Assembly (NCBI GenBank): GCA_013695005.1
Contig: JACDBJ010000344.1
Span: 1-9,044 of the forward strand
Origin: Pseudonocardiales bacterium
Lineage (GTDB): Bacteria > Actinomycetota > Actinomycetes > Mycobacteriales > Pseudonocardiaceae
Length of the DNA stretch: 9,044 bases
Reading direction: 5' to 3'
The position numbers and the translations under genes were made by a program. This document shows positions 1-5,172 of the stretch, piece after piece. How positions within the stretch are numbered: the stretch's first letter is position 1; each line of letters begins with the position of its first letter. Under the pieces are notes generated by a model. The model did no database searches. It was not told the DNA's origin and was given only the letters and a program-made list of their open reading frames with translations.

Positions 1-3
1 CGG

Positions 4-77
4 TGGAGCGGACGACGGGGATCGAACCCGCATTCTCAGCTTGGGAAGCTGATGTTCTACCATTGAACTACGTCCGC
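4..77 (-). tRNA. tRNA-Gly (anticodon CCC)
   Basis: This is a complete cloverleaf on the minus strand. The 7-bp acceptor stem pairs GCGGACG with CGTCCGC. The D arm closes as GTTC/GAAC. The anticodon stem is TCAGC/GCTGA around the loop TTCCCAA, and the T arm is GCGGG/CCCGT around TTCGATC. The anticodon CCC lies at 43-45 and reads glycine codon GGG. The discriminator base is followed by an encoded CCA (plus-strand tgg at 4-6). It is divergent from dcd and 39 bases from it. Confidence 0.96.
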
Positions 78-116
78 GAGGCCGCTGATCCTAACATCGG
101 CGACTATGGTGGCGCG

Positions 117-716
117 GTGCTGCTGTCCGACCGCGACCTGCGAGCCGAGATCGACTCCGGCCGACTGGGCCTGGATCCCTACGACCCGGAACTGGTGCAA
201 CCATCCAGCATCGACGTCAGGCTGGACCGGTTCTTCCGGGTCTTCATGAACACCCGCTACACCCACATCGACCCCGCTGAGCAGCAGGACGAGCTGACCC
301 AGCTCATCGAACCAAAGGGCGACGAGCCGTTCGTGCTACACCCCGGCGAGTTCGTGCTCGGGTCCACCTTCGAGTCGATCACCCTGCCCGACGACCTCGC
401 GGGTCGGCTGGAAGGAAAGTCGAGCCTCGGCCGCCTCGGGCTGCTCACCCACTCCACCGCGGGCTTCATAGACCCCGGGTTCACCGGCCACATCACCCTT
501 GAGCTCTCGAACGTGGCCAACCTGCCGATCACGCTGTGGCCCGGCATGAAGATCGGCCAGCTGTGCCTGATCCGGCTGTCCAGCCCGTCCGAGCACCCAT
601 ACGGCAGCGCCCGCGCCGGCAGCCGCTACCAGGGCCAGCGCGGGCCGACGCCGTCCAAGGCGTACCTCAACTTCCAGCGCATCAAGACCGAGCGCTCGGA
701 TCGTGACCGCCCGTGA
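117..716 (+). CDS. dcd: dCTP deaminase (actinobacterial, probably dUMP-forming)
   Basis: This cytosolic homotrimeric enzyme of pyrimidine deoxynucleotide synthesis deaminates dCTP. The close mycobacterial homologue also hydrolyses the dUTP product to dUMP, and the same dual activity is inferred here. The 199-residue product shows the family pattern: MLLSDRDL at the start, QPSSIDVRLD (28-37), EGKSSLGRLGLLTHSTAGFIDPGF (99-122, written here only to mark the active-site loop), HITLEL with the putative catalytic Glu near 129, and GQRGPTPS (173-180) at the C-terminal nucleotide lid. The GTG start at 117 places the first residue exactly at the family N-terminus. Reading the frame further left would translate the antisense of the tRNA. 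A weak GGTGG lies at 108-112. The protein is about nine residues longer than the roughly 190-residue mycobacterial enzyme as I recall it, and the extra tail TERSDRDRP runs into the start of the next gene. Confidence 0.95.
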   Translation: MLLSDRDLRAEIDSGRLGLDPYDPELVQPSSIDVRLDRFFRVFMNTRYTHIDPAEQQDELTQLIEPKGDEPFVLHPGEFVLGSTFESITLPDDLAGRLEGKSSLGRLGLLTHSTAGFIDPGFTGHITLELSNVANLPITLWPGMKIGQLCLIRLSSPSEHPYGSARAGSRYQGQRGPTPSKAYLNFQRIKTERSDRDRP

Positions 717-1132
717 GCCAGCTGAACGAGATGCTGTTCGGCACGCGGCTGAGCGGGCGCGCCGCCTACGTGCCCACCGTGGTCAGGTGGGTCGCGGGGG
801 CGGTGTTCGTCGGCTTCTCTGTGGAGAAGTTCGCCCGCCACCAGGAGGTGGCCGAGAAGTTCGTGACCTACGGGCTCCCGGAGTCGAGCCTGATCGTCTA
901 CCTCGTCGGGCTGCTGGAGCTCGGCGGCGGGCTGATGCTGCTGCTCGGGCTCGGTACCCGGCTGGCGGCCTTCGGGCTGGCCGCGGACATGATCGGCGCG
1001 ATCAGCACCGCCGGCCGCACCGTCGGCGGGCCGATTCACCTGGGGCTCGCGCCGACGCTGCTGGTGCTCATGCTGTTCGTGCTGTGGGCCGGCTCTGGCC
1101 CGCTTGCACTCGACCGGCGGCTGGTCCGCTAG
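713..1132 (+). CDS. DoxX-like integral membrane protein
   Basis: The product is 139 residues with four predicted membrane helices at about 20-40, 59-82, 84-100 and 108-127. The acidic residue in helix 2 (LLELGGG) and the ending GPLALDRR are typical of the DoxX/DoxD-like family. Family members sit in the cytoplasmic membrane and have been linked to redox or thiol stress in some bacteria, but the specific role here is unknown. The GTG start at 713 overlaps the dcd stop as GTGA. There is no strong ribosome-binding site, so translation is probably coupled to dcd. An ATG at 731 is an alternative start that would remove six residues. The last 65 bases are also coding on the opposite strand for the DUF5701-like gene. 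Confidence 0.8.
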   Translation: MSQLNEMLFGTRLSGRAAYVPTVVRWVAGAVFVGFSVEKFARHQEVAEKFVTYGLPESSLIVYLVGLLELGGGLMLLLGLGTRLAAFGLAADMIGAISTAGRTVGGPIHLGLAPTLLVLMLFVLWAGSGPLALDRRLVR

Positions 1133-1706
1133 CCGCCACCCGCTCCGCACAGGACGCCATCCCCAGCCAGGTGTGCGGGTTTCCCACCCAGCACCAACCC
1201 AGCCGCGGCCTGCCGTCCTTGCTGACCCACACGCCGGTGACCCGCCGGTCCCCGCAGCGGGAGCCGACCATCTCGAAGGCGTTCATCGATGTGAGCGCGT
1301 CCGGAAACTGGATAGCCAGCGCGAGTCCCTCGTCGAGCGTCAGTGGGGAGCGTCCTTCGTCGAGGATGCGCTCGAGGCCGTCCTGCGGCGTCACGCCCAG
1401 CGTCGCCTTGCCGGTGTCGACCTCGGTGATCAGGTACGCCGCGCCGGCCGGCAGGTCGACCGCGGGAATCGGCCGGAACTGCGCGAGGTCGTCAGCGTCC
1501 ATCGAGGTGAAGCCGGCCTTGCCGCGCAGCTGCACATGCGCGATCACGTCGGCGGCCGGCACGCCCTTCACGACGAGGACGAACGGGATGGCCGAGCCGT
1601 CGACCACCGGCGGGACCAGCTTCCAGAGCGGCTCGGCCGCGGCGATGACCTCGGGCGGGTAGCCGGCGTCGCGCAGGTTGGTGAGCTGACGGTCGAACTC
1701 GGGCAT
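1068..1706 (-). CDS. DUF5701-like family protein
   Basis: This is a soluble 212-residue protein with no signal peptide or membrane helix. Its pattern matches my memory of the actinobacterial DUF5701 family: MPEFDRQLTNLRDAGYP at the start, IPFVLVV (40-46), GRSPLTLDEGLAL (118-130), GSRCGDRRV (148-156) and GWCWVGNPHTWLG (170-182). The function is unknown. ATG 1706 is chosen because GAGGGTG (1711-1717, minus strand) lies 4 bases upstream. A TTG at 1745 would give 13 extra unconserved residues and would overlap the candidate promoter. The recognisable family region ends near ASCAER (184-189). The last roughly 22 residues, rich in Ala, Arg and Gly, are antisense to the DoxX gene and look like run-on past a lost stop. 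Conserved cysteines (151, 172, 186) would fit redox or metal roles, but that is inference. Confidence 0.7.
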   Translation of the reverse strand: MPEFDRQLTNLRDAGYPPEVIAAAEPLWKLVPPVVDGSAIPFVLVVKGVPAADVIAHVQLRGKAGFTSMDADDLAQFRPIPAVDLPAGAAYLITEVDTGKATLGVTPQDGLERILDEGRSPLTLDEGLALAIQFPDALTSMNAFEMVGSRCGDRRVTGVWVSKDGRPRLGWCWVGNPHTWLGMASCAERVAASGPAAGRVQAGQSRPTARTA

Positions 1707-1745
1707 GGTGCACCCTCGGCTTCCGACATCGGGGATGTGCCGCAA

Positions 1746-1774
1746 CCAACGCGCGACCGATGGCCGATGTTCCC
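1746..1774 (-). promoter_or_regulatory. Candidate SigR/SigH-type ECF promoter for the DUF5701-like gene
   Basis: On the minus strand, GGGAAC (1774-1769) is followed by an 18-base spacer (1768-1751) and then GTTGG (1750-1746). This matches the GGAAT/C - N18 - GTT pattern of the thiol-oxidative-stress sigma factors SigR (Streptomyces) and SigH (Mycobacterium). A start site about 8 bases downstream would leave a leader of about 30 bases before ATG 1706. No transcript data support it, and the motif is short. Confidence 0.42.
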
Positions 1775-1861
1775 GCCGTCACGAAAGGGACGTAACGGCT
1801 GTTCCGCCGCCGTCGACACAGCCGTGGTGTCCCCTTCACGGCGATCCGGGAGGATCGATGC

Positions 1862-2371
1862 GTGATGCGGCTGCTGCTGATCGCCGACACCCACGTCCCC
1901 AAGCGGGCGCGAGACCTACCGCCAGAGCTGTGGGAGGCGGTCGAACGCGCCGACGTCGTGCTGCATGCCGGCGACTGGGTGTCGGTCGGCCTCCTCGACC
2001 TCCTGGAGCGGCGCGCCAAGCGGCTGATCGGCGTGTACGGCAACAACGACGGGCCGGCGTTGCGGGCCCGGCTGCCCGAGGTGGGCCGCGGCGAGCTCGG
2101 CGGCCTGCGCTTCGCCATGATCCACGAGACCGGCGCGGCCGGCGGCCGCGAGCAGCGCTGCGCCAGGCAGTTCCCCGATGTCGACGTGCTGGTGTTCGGG
2201 CACAGCCACATCCCGTGGGACACCACCGCCGGCACCGGCCTGCGGCTGCTCAACCCCGGCTCGCCCACCGACCGCCGCCGCCAGCCGCACTGCACCTGGA
2301 TGACGGCCGAGGTCGTCGGTGGCCAGCTGAACGAGGTCACGCTGCACCGGGCCGGTGCCAGACTGAGCTGA
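1862..2371 (+). CDS. YfcE/MJ0936-like metallophosphoesterase
   Basis: This 169-residue cytosolic protein belongs to the calcineurin-like phosphoesterases of the YfcE type. The dinuclear-metal ligands are all visible: D-x-H at 9-11 (IADTH), GD at 37-38 (HAGDW), GNND at 60-63, H88 (MIHE), and GHSH at 113-116. Relatives hydrolyse phosphodiesters or phosphomonoesters, some acting on 2',3'-cyclic nucleotides; the substrate here is unknown. GTG 1862 is preferred because GGGAGGA (1848-1854) lies 7 bases upstream. ATG 1865 is the next codon and equally compatible with the family start MRLLLIADTH. The stop overlaps the next start (TGATG at 2369-2373), so the two genes are very likely translationally coupled. 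The divergent gap of 155 bases upstream should hold its promoter, but I could not pick one out on the plus strand. Confidence 0.88.
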   Translation: MMRLLLIADTHVPKRARDLPPELWEAVERADVVLHAGDWVSVGLLDLLERRAKRLIGVYGNNDGPALRARLPEVGRGELGGLRFAMIHETGAAGGREQRCARQFPDVDVLVFGHSHIPWDTTAGTGLRLLNPGSPTDRRRQPHCTWMTAEVVGGQLNEVTLHRAGARLS

Positions 2372-3864
2372 TGGAAGGCATTGACGCTCTGCGCCTGCCG
2401 TCGCCGTGCGTGGTGCTGCTCGTGGGGCCCGGTGCCTCGGGCAAGACGACGTGGGCGCAGGCGCACTTCGCGCCGGACGCCATCGTGTCCAGCGACCGGT
2501 TACGCGCCCTGGTCGGGTTCGGCGAGGACGACATCGAGGCCAGCACCGCGGCGTTCGACCTGCTGGAGACCGTCGTTGCGCAGCGGCTGAGCCGGCGGAT
2601 CACCACGGTGATCGACACGCTCGGGCTCGACGCCGACCGTCGCCTGCGCTGGCTCGCGCTGGCCCGCGAGCACGACCTGCCGTGCGTGGCGGTCGCATTC
2701 GACACCCCGGCGCGGGAGTGCCGAGAGCGCAACCGCGGCCGGGCCAAGCGGATCCCGGCCGACGTGCTCACCGTTCAGCTGCGGTCCTGGGCGCAGACCC
2801 GTGACGCGCTCGCCGGCGAGGGCTACCACGACGTGATCACTCCGCAGCCGGTGCGGGTCGTGCCGCAGGCGTTCGTCGGAGCACCGCAGGCGTCCCAGCA
2901 CCAGCCGGAGCGACAGACCGGACCGCGCTTCGGGCTGCAGGTCGCCACCTTCGACTTCCCCGGCAAGGCTGCCGAGACCGCCGGACGGCTGCGCGAGATC
3001 GCCGGCGCTGCCGAGGAGGCCGGCTTCGAGGCGATCTACGTGATGGACCACTTCCGGCAGATCCCGCAGGTCGGCCGCGCGTGGGACGACATGCTGGAGA
3101 GCTACACGACGCTCGGGTATCTCGCCGCCTGCACGCAGCGGTTGCGGATCGGCACGCTGGTCACCGGCATCACATACCGCAACATCGCGCATCTCGGCAA
3201 GATCATCGCGACGTTGGACGTCCTGAGCAGCGGCCGCGCGATCTGCGGGCTCGGGATCGGCTGGTTCGAACAGGAGCACCGGGCCTACGGCTGGGACTTC
3301 CCTGCGGTGCGCCAGCGCTACGCGTTGCTGGAGGACGCGCTTGAGCTGCTGCCGCTGCTGTGGGGGCCGGGCAGCCCTGCGTACCAGGGTCGCGTGATCA
3401 GCGTGCCGGAGGCGGTCGGCTACCCGCGTCCCCTACAGGAACACGTGCCGATCATGATCGGCGGCAGCGGGGAGCGGCGGACGCTGCGGCTCGCGGCGCA
3501 GTACGCCGACATGTCGAACGTCTTCGGCGACGCAGCGAACGTGCGGCACAAGGCCGCCGTGCTGCGGGCGCACTGCGCGGACCTCGGACGCGACCCCGAT
3601 CAGGTGGTGGTCACGCACCTGGGCACGGCACTAGTCGGTGAGGACGACCGGCACCTGTCCGAGTTGGTGGAGCGGCTGCGCCCGCGCCGGCAGAATCCTG
3701 CGCAGTATGCCGCGTCCATCAACTCCGGGACGGTGTCTGACCAGGTCGGACGGCTCAGCGGGCTGGCGGAGGCCGGCGCAGCGGAGCTGATCGTGCGACT
3801 GCCGAACCTCGCCGACGCCGGCGCCGTGGCCCGTATGGGCAAGGTCATCGCCGCGTTTCGGTAG
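2371..3864 (+). CDS. P-loop (PNK-like/AAA_33) kinase fused to LLM-class F420-type oxidoreductase
   Basis: This 497-residue protein has two domains. Residues 12-155 are a P-loop kinase of the AAA_33/polynucleotide-kinase-like group. They carry Walker A GPGASGKTT (19-27), SSDRLR (40-45; the D-x-x-R arrangement is used for phosphate-acceptor contact in polynucleotide kinases), TVIDTLGLD with D82 as Walker-B-like acid, and an arginine lid CRERNRGR (117-124). A Pro/Gln-rich linker (about 156-185) follows. Residues 186-495 are a luciferase-like (beta/alpha)8 domain: FGLQVATFDFP at its start, VMDHF (224-228), GLGIGWFEQEH (293-303) and IMIGGSGERRTLR (361-373). It resembles the Rv1855c-like F420-dependent family from memory. 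The likely cofactor is F420 rather than FMN, by inference. No internal start with a good ribosome-binding site was seen at the domain junction, so this reads as a true fusion. The substrate is unknown. The gene overlaps the upstream phosphoesterase gene by one base. Confidence 0.85.
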   Translation: MEGIDALRLPSPCVVLLVGPGASGKTTWAQAHFAPDAIVSSDRLRALVGFGEDDIEASTAAFDLLETVVAQRLSRRITTVIDTLGLDADRRLRWLALAREHDLPCVAVAFDTPARECRERNRGRAKRIPADVLTVQLRSWAQTRDALAGEGYHDVITPQPVRVVPQAFVGAPQASQHQPERQTGPRFGLQVATFDFPGKAAETAGRLREIAGAAEEAGFEAIYVMDHFRQIPQVGRAWDDMLESYTTLGYLAACTQRLRIGTLVTGITYRNIAHLGKIIATLDVLSSGRAICGLGIGWFEQEHRAYGWDFPAVRQRYALLEDALELLPLLWGPGSPAYQGRVISVPEAVGYPRPLQEHVPIMIGGSGERRTLRLAAQYADMSNVFGDAANVRHKAAVLRAHCADLGRDPDQVVVTHLGTALVGEDDRHLSELVERLRPRRQNPAQYAASINSGTVSDQVGRLSGLAEAGAAELIVRLPNLADAGAVARMGKVIAAFR

Positions 3865-3876
3865 CCCACGCCCTAC

Positions 3877-3902
3877 ACGACCGCGTGTCCCCTGACCGGG
3901 GG
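3877..3902 (+). repeat. Duplicated upstream block, copy A
   Basis: This 26-base block starts with ACGACCG and contains GTGTCCCCTGA and CGGGGG. It matches 5053-5078 at 24 of 26 positions. It lies 105 bases before the ATG of the first paralogue; the second copy lies 102 bases before the equivalent ATG at 5155. It contains the inverted repeat CCCC-TGACC-GGGG (3889-3901). With the neighbouring ACACG-ACCG-CGTGT hairpin (3875-3888) it could act as an operator, a leader hairpin, or a terminator for the fusion gene that stops at 3864. No T-tract follows, so a terminator role is weak. Confidence 0.7.
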
Positions 3903-3968
3903 GTTCTCTACCCGATCAGCCCAATCATTCGTTACTTTCTGTGAAAGTCGGTTAGCCGTCGCTACCCC

Positions 3969-3974
3969 GGGGAG
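3969..3974 (+). promoter_or_regulatory. Ribosome-binding site of paralogue A
   Basis: GGGGAG ends 7 bases before ATG 3982 and fixes the start. It is part of the palindrome CCCCGGGG (3966-3973), so it may be partly sequestered in mRNA. The same site with the same 7-base spacing occurs in front of ATG 5155. Confidence 0.75.
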
Positions 3975-3981
3975 TCGGATC

Positions 3982-4959
3982 ATGAACCCGACACAGCCGC
4001 CAGGACCGCCTCCACCACGCCCGCCAGCCGGATCGCTCCAGGAGTGGGTGCTGCGCTCGTCGACGGCGCGCTCGTCGCACGGCCAGCAACCCAACGAGGT
4101 GAGCGCGCCCCCTCCCGCGCCAGCGGACCCGCCAGACGCTGCGGACGCGACCGACGTCCCGCAGCGTGAGTCGGCCACCAAGCCGCCCAGCGAGTCGGCC
4201 ATCAAGCCGGCAATCGAGCCAGCCGGCGAACCCGCGCCACAGCCGATCCCCGTGTCGCCTGCTGCTCCGGCCTTCTCGGTCGCGCTGGAGCAGCCCGGCG
4301 TGACGTCTGCACCGCCGGCCAGTGCCGCGAAGCCACCCACTGTCCGAGCCGGCGTCAGCGCCACCATGCGTCAGCTGCGCAGCCGCAAGCGCCCCCGGTG
4401 GATCGCCCTGGTGGCGGTGATCGCCGCTGTCCTGGCCCTTGGTGTCAGCGGCCGGCAGCTGTCACAGACCGGTGGAGGCGGTGGCGAGGCTGCCCCGCCG
4501 CCTGCGCTCTTCGTGACCGGCTCCGAGCCCGAGAAGCCGGCTACCCCCATGGTGACGAAGCTGACCAAGCCCGCGGCGTTCAAGGAGCTCGCGACGCTGG
4601 ATGGCTGGCAGGTGAAGATCATCGCGATGTACGACTGCCCCGTGCTCATGGCCATCTCGCGCCTGACCACGGCGGCCTTCCCACGCATCTTGCGGATGAG
4701 CGTGACACTGGTCAACAGCACCGACCGCCCGCAGGCCGCCAACGCCTGGGTACTCGGCGCGACCGTGAACGGCGCTCCGGTCACTATGATCACCTACCCG
4801 GGCACGGAGTACATCGGCGTGCCGCAGAAGACGATCGCTCCAGGTCGTTCCGTGGTGTTTCCGGTCGCGGTCCCCTTACCACGAGGGCGGACTGATCTCG
4901 CCATTGAGGCGGTACACGACCAGGCCGGACTGGCCATGTCTTTCATCGGGAAGGGATGA
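3982..4959 (+). CDS. Single-pass membrane protein with exported beta-sandwich-like domain (paralogue A)
   Basis: This 325-residue protein of unknown function has four visible parts. The N-terminus is Pro-rich with a GSLQEWVLR motif (17-25). A long Pro/Ala/Glu linker (about 30-130) contains an 8-residue tandem repeat. A basic patch (RQLRSRKRPR) precedes one membrane helix at about 140-160. Then a Gly-rich spacer leads to a C-terminal domain of about 130 residues, with RMSVTLVNST, a late APGRSVVFPVAVP strand and the ending SFIGKG. The basic patch predicts the N-terminus inside and the C-terminal domain outside. The C-terminal domain resembles the DUF4352-type immunoglobulin-like fold by strand pattern only. 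The start is set by GGGGAG 7 bases upstream. The gene is a paralogue of the next gene, with the upstream region duplicated too. It could be an envelope-stress or anti-sigma-like anchor, but nothing seen proves this. Confidence 0.75.
   Translation: MNPTQPPGPPPPRPPAGSLQEWVLRSSTARSSHGQQPNEVSAPPPAPADPPDAADATDVPQRESATKPPSESAIKPAIEPAGEPAPQPIPVSPAAPAFSVALEQPGVTSAPPASAAKPPTVRAGVSATMRQLRSRKRPRWIALVAVIAAVLALGVSGRQLSQTGGGGGEAAPPPALFVTGSEPEKPATPMVTKLTKPAAFKELATLDGWQVKIIAMYDCPVLMAISRLTTAAFPRILRMSVTLVNSTDRPQAANAWVLGATVNGAPVTMITYPGTEYIGVPQKTIAPGRSVVFPVAVPLPRGRTDLAIEAVHDQAGLAMSFIGKG
4168..4239 (+). repeat. 24-base tandem repeat (8-residue peptide repeat)
   Basis: Three consecutive 24-base units encode ESATKPPS, ESAIKPAI and EPAGEPAP, residues 63-86 of paralogue A. 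Units 1 and 2 share GAGTCGGCCA and CAAGCCG. Unit 3 is more diverged. The repeat lies in the predicted cytoplasmic linker, on the N-terminal side of the membrane helix. Confidence 0.75.
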
Positions 4960-5003
4960 GCGCTAGGCCTGCCGCACCCGAGAGACCAGTCGCCCTGCGC
5001 GTC

Positions 5004-5018
5004 CCATCGAGCCGATGG
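5004..5018 (+). terminator. Possible hairpin after paralogue A
   Basis: CCATCG-AGC-CGATGG forms a perfect 6-bp stem 44 bases after the stop at 4959. No T-run follows, so it would have to be a tail-less actinobacterial-style terminator, or it may have no function. Confidence 0.25.
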
Positions 5019-5052
5019 TGAACAGATGTCATCGCTCCGAAGTCACAGTTCC

Positions 5053-5078
5053 ACGACCGAGTGTCCCCTGATCGGGGG
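5053..5078 (+). repeat. Duplicated upstream block, copy B
   Basis: This is the second copy of the block at 3877-3902, differing at two positions (A for C at 5060, T for C at 5072). It carries the inverted repeat CCCC-TGATC-GGGG (5065-5077). Conservation continues downstream in shorter stretches: TCGTTACTT near 5105-5113, matching 3928-3936, and TGGGGAG before the start. The whole promoter and leader was therefore copied with the gene. Confidence 0.7.
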
Positions 5079-5141
5079 AGATATGTGCCGTTTGGGCATG
5101 TCGGTCGTTACTTGCCGTGGAGGCGTGTCTGCACTACTCCT

Positions 5142-5147
5142 GGGGAG
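5142..5147 (+). promoter_or_regulatory. Ribosome-binding site aimed at the mini-ORF, not at paralogue B
   Basis: GGGGAG ends 7 bases before ATG 5155, the same geometry as in paralogue A. It is 21 bases from ATG 5169, the first ATG in the frame of paralogue B, which is too far for direct initiation. It therefore points to translation of the 5-codon ORF first. Confidence 0.65.
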
Positions 5148-5154
5148 CCCGATC

Positions 5155-5172
5155 ATGACCAGACGCACATGA
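5155..5172 (+). CDS. Five-codon leader ORF (MTRRT) overlapping the start of paralogue B
   Basis: ATG ACC AGA CGC ACA TGA lies 7 bases after a strong GGGGAG site. Its TGA overlaps the next ATG as ATGA (5169-5172), the classic layout for termination-reinitiation. Its ATG is at the position equivalent to the true start of paralogue A. It may be a functional upstream ORF, the remains of an ancestral start after a small indel, or a sequencing indel. Confidence 0.4.
   Translation: MTRRT

Noticed and set aside
88..93. TAGGAT on the minus strand as a -10 box for the tRNA
   Set aside because: Position is reasonable (about 11 bases before the tRNA), but no recognisable -35 element lies 16-18 bases upstream, so it is not listed as a feature.
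3..116. An open frame extending dcd leftward through the tRNA region
   Set aside because: It translates the antisense of a well-formed tRNA, and the dCTP deaminase N-terminus aligns exactly at GTG 117.
1104..1865. Long plus-strand open frames across the DUF5701-like gene
   Set aside because: Their products are low-complexity His/Arg-rich sequence typical of GC-rich antisense shadows, whereas the minus-strand frame has coherent family motifs.
1705..2370. The kinase-LLM frame is open far upstream of ATG 2371 and could give a 719-residue protein
   Set aside because: The extra part is Arg/Ala-rich, overlaps the metallophosphoesterase gene with all its motifs intact, and has no family-like sequence.
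1862..3864. A toxin-antitoxin (zeta-like kinase) or complete Pnkp/Hen1 RNA-repair operon
   Set aside because: No small antitoxin gene, no ligase or methyltransferase is present, and the phosphoesterase is YfcE-like rather than the Pnkp phosphatase type.
5061..5168. GTG 5061 as an upstream start giving a 351-residue paralogue B
   Set aside because: It lies inside the duplicated non-coding block and lacks a ribosome-binding site; the added 36 residues have no match in paralogue A.
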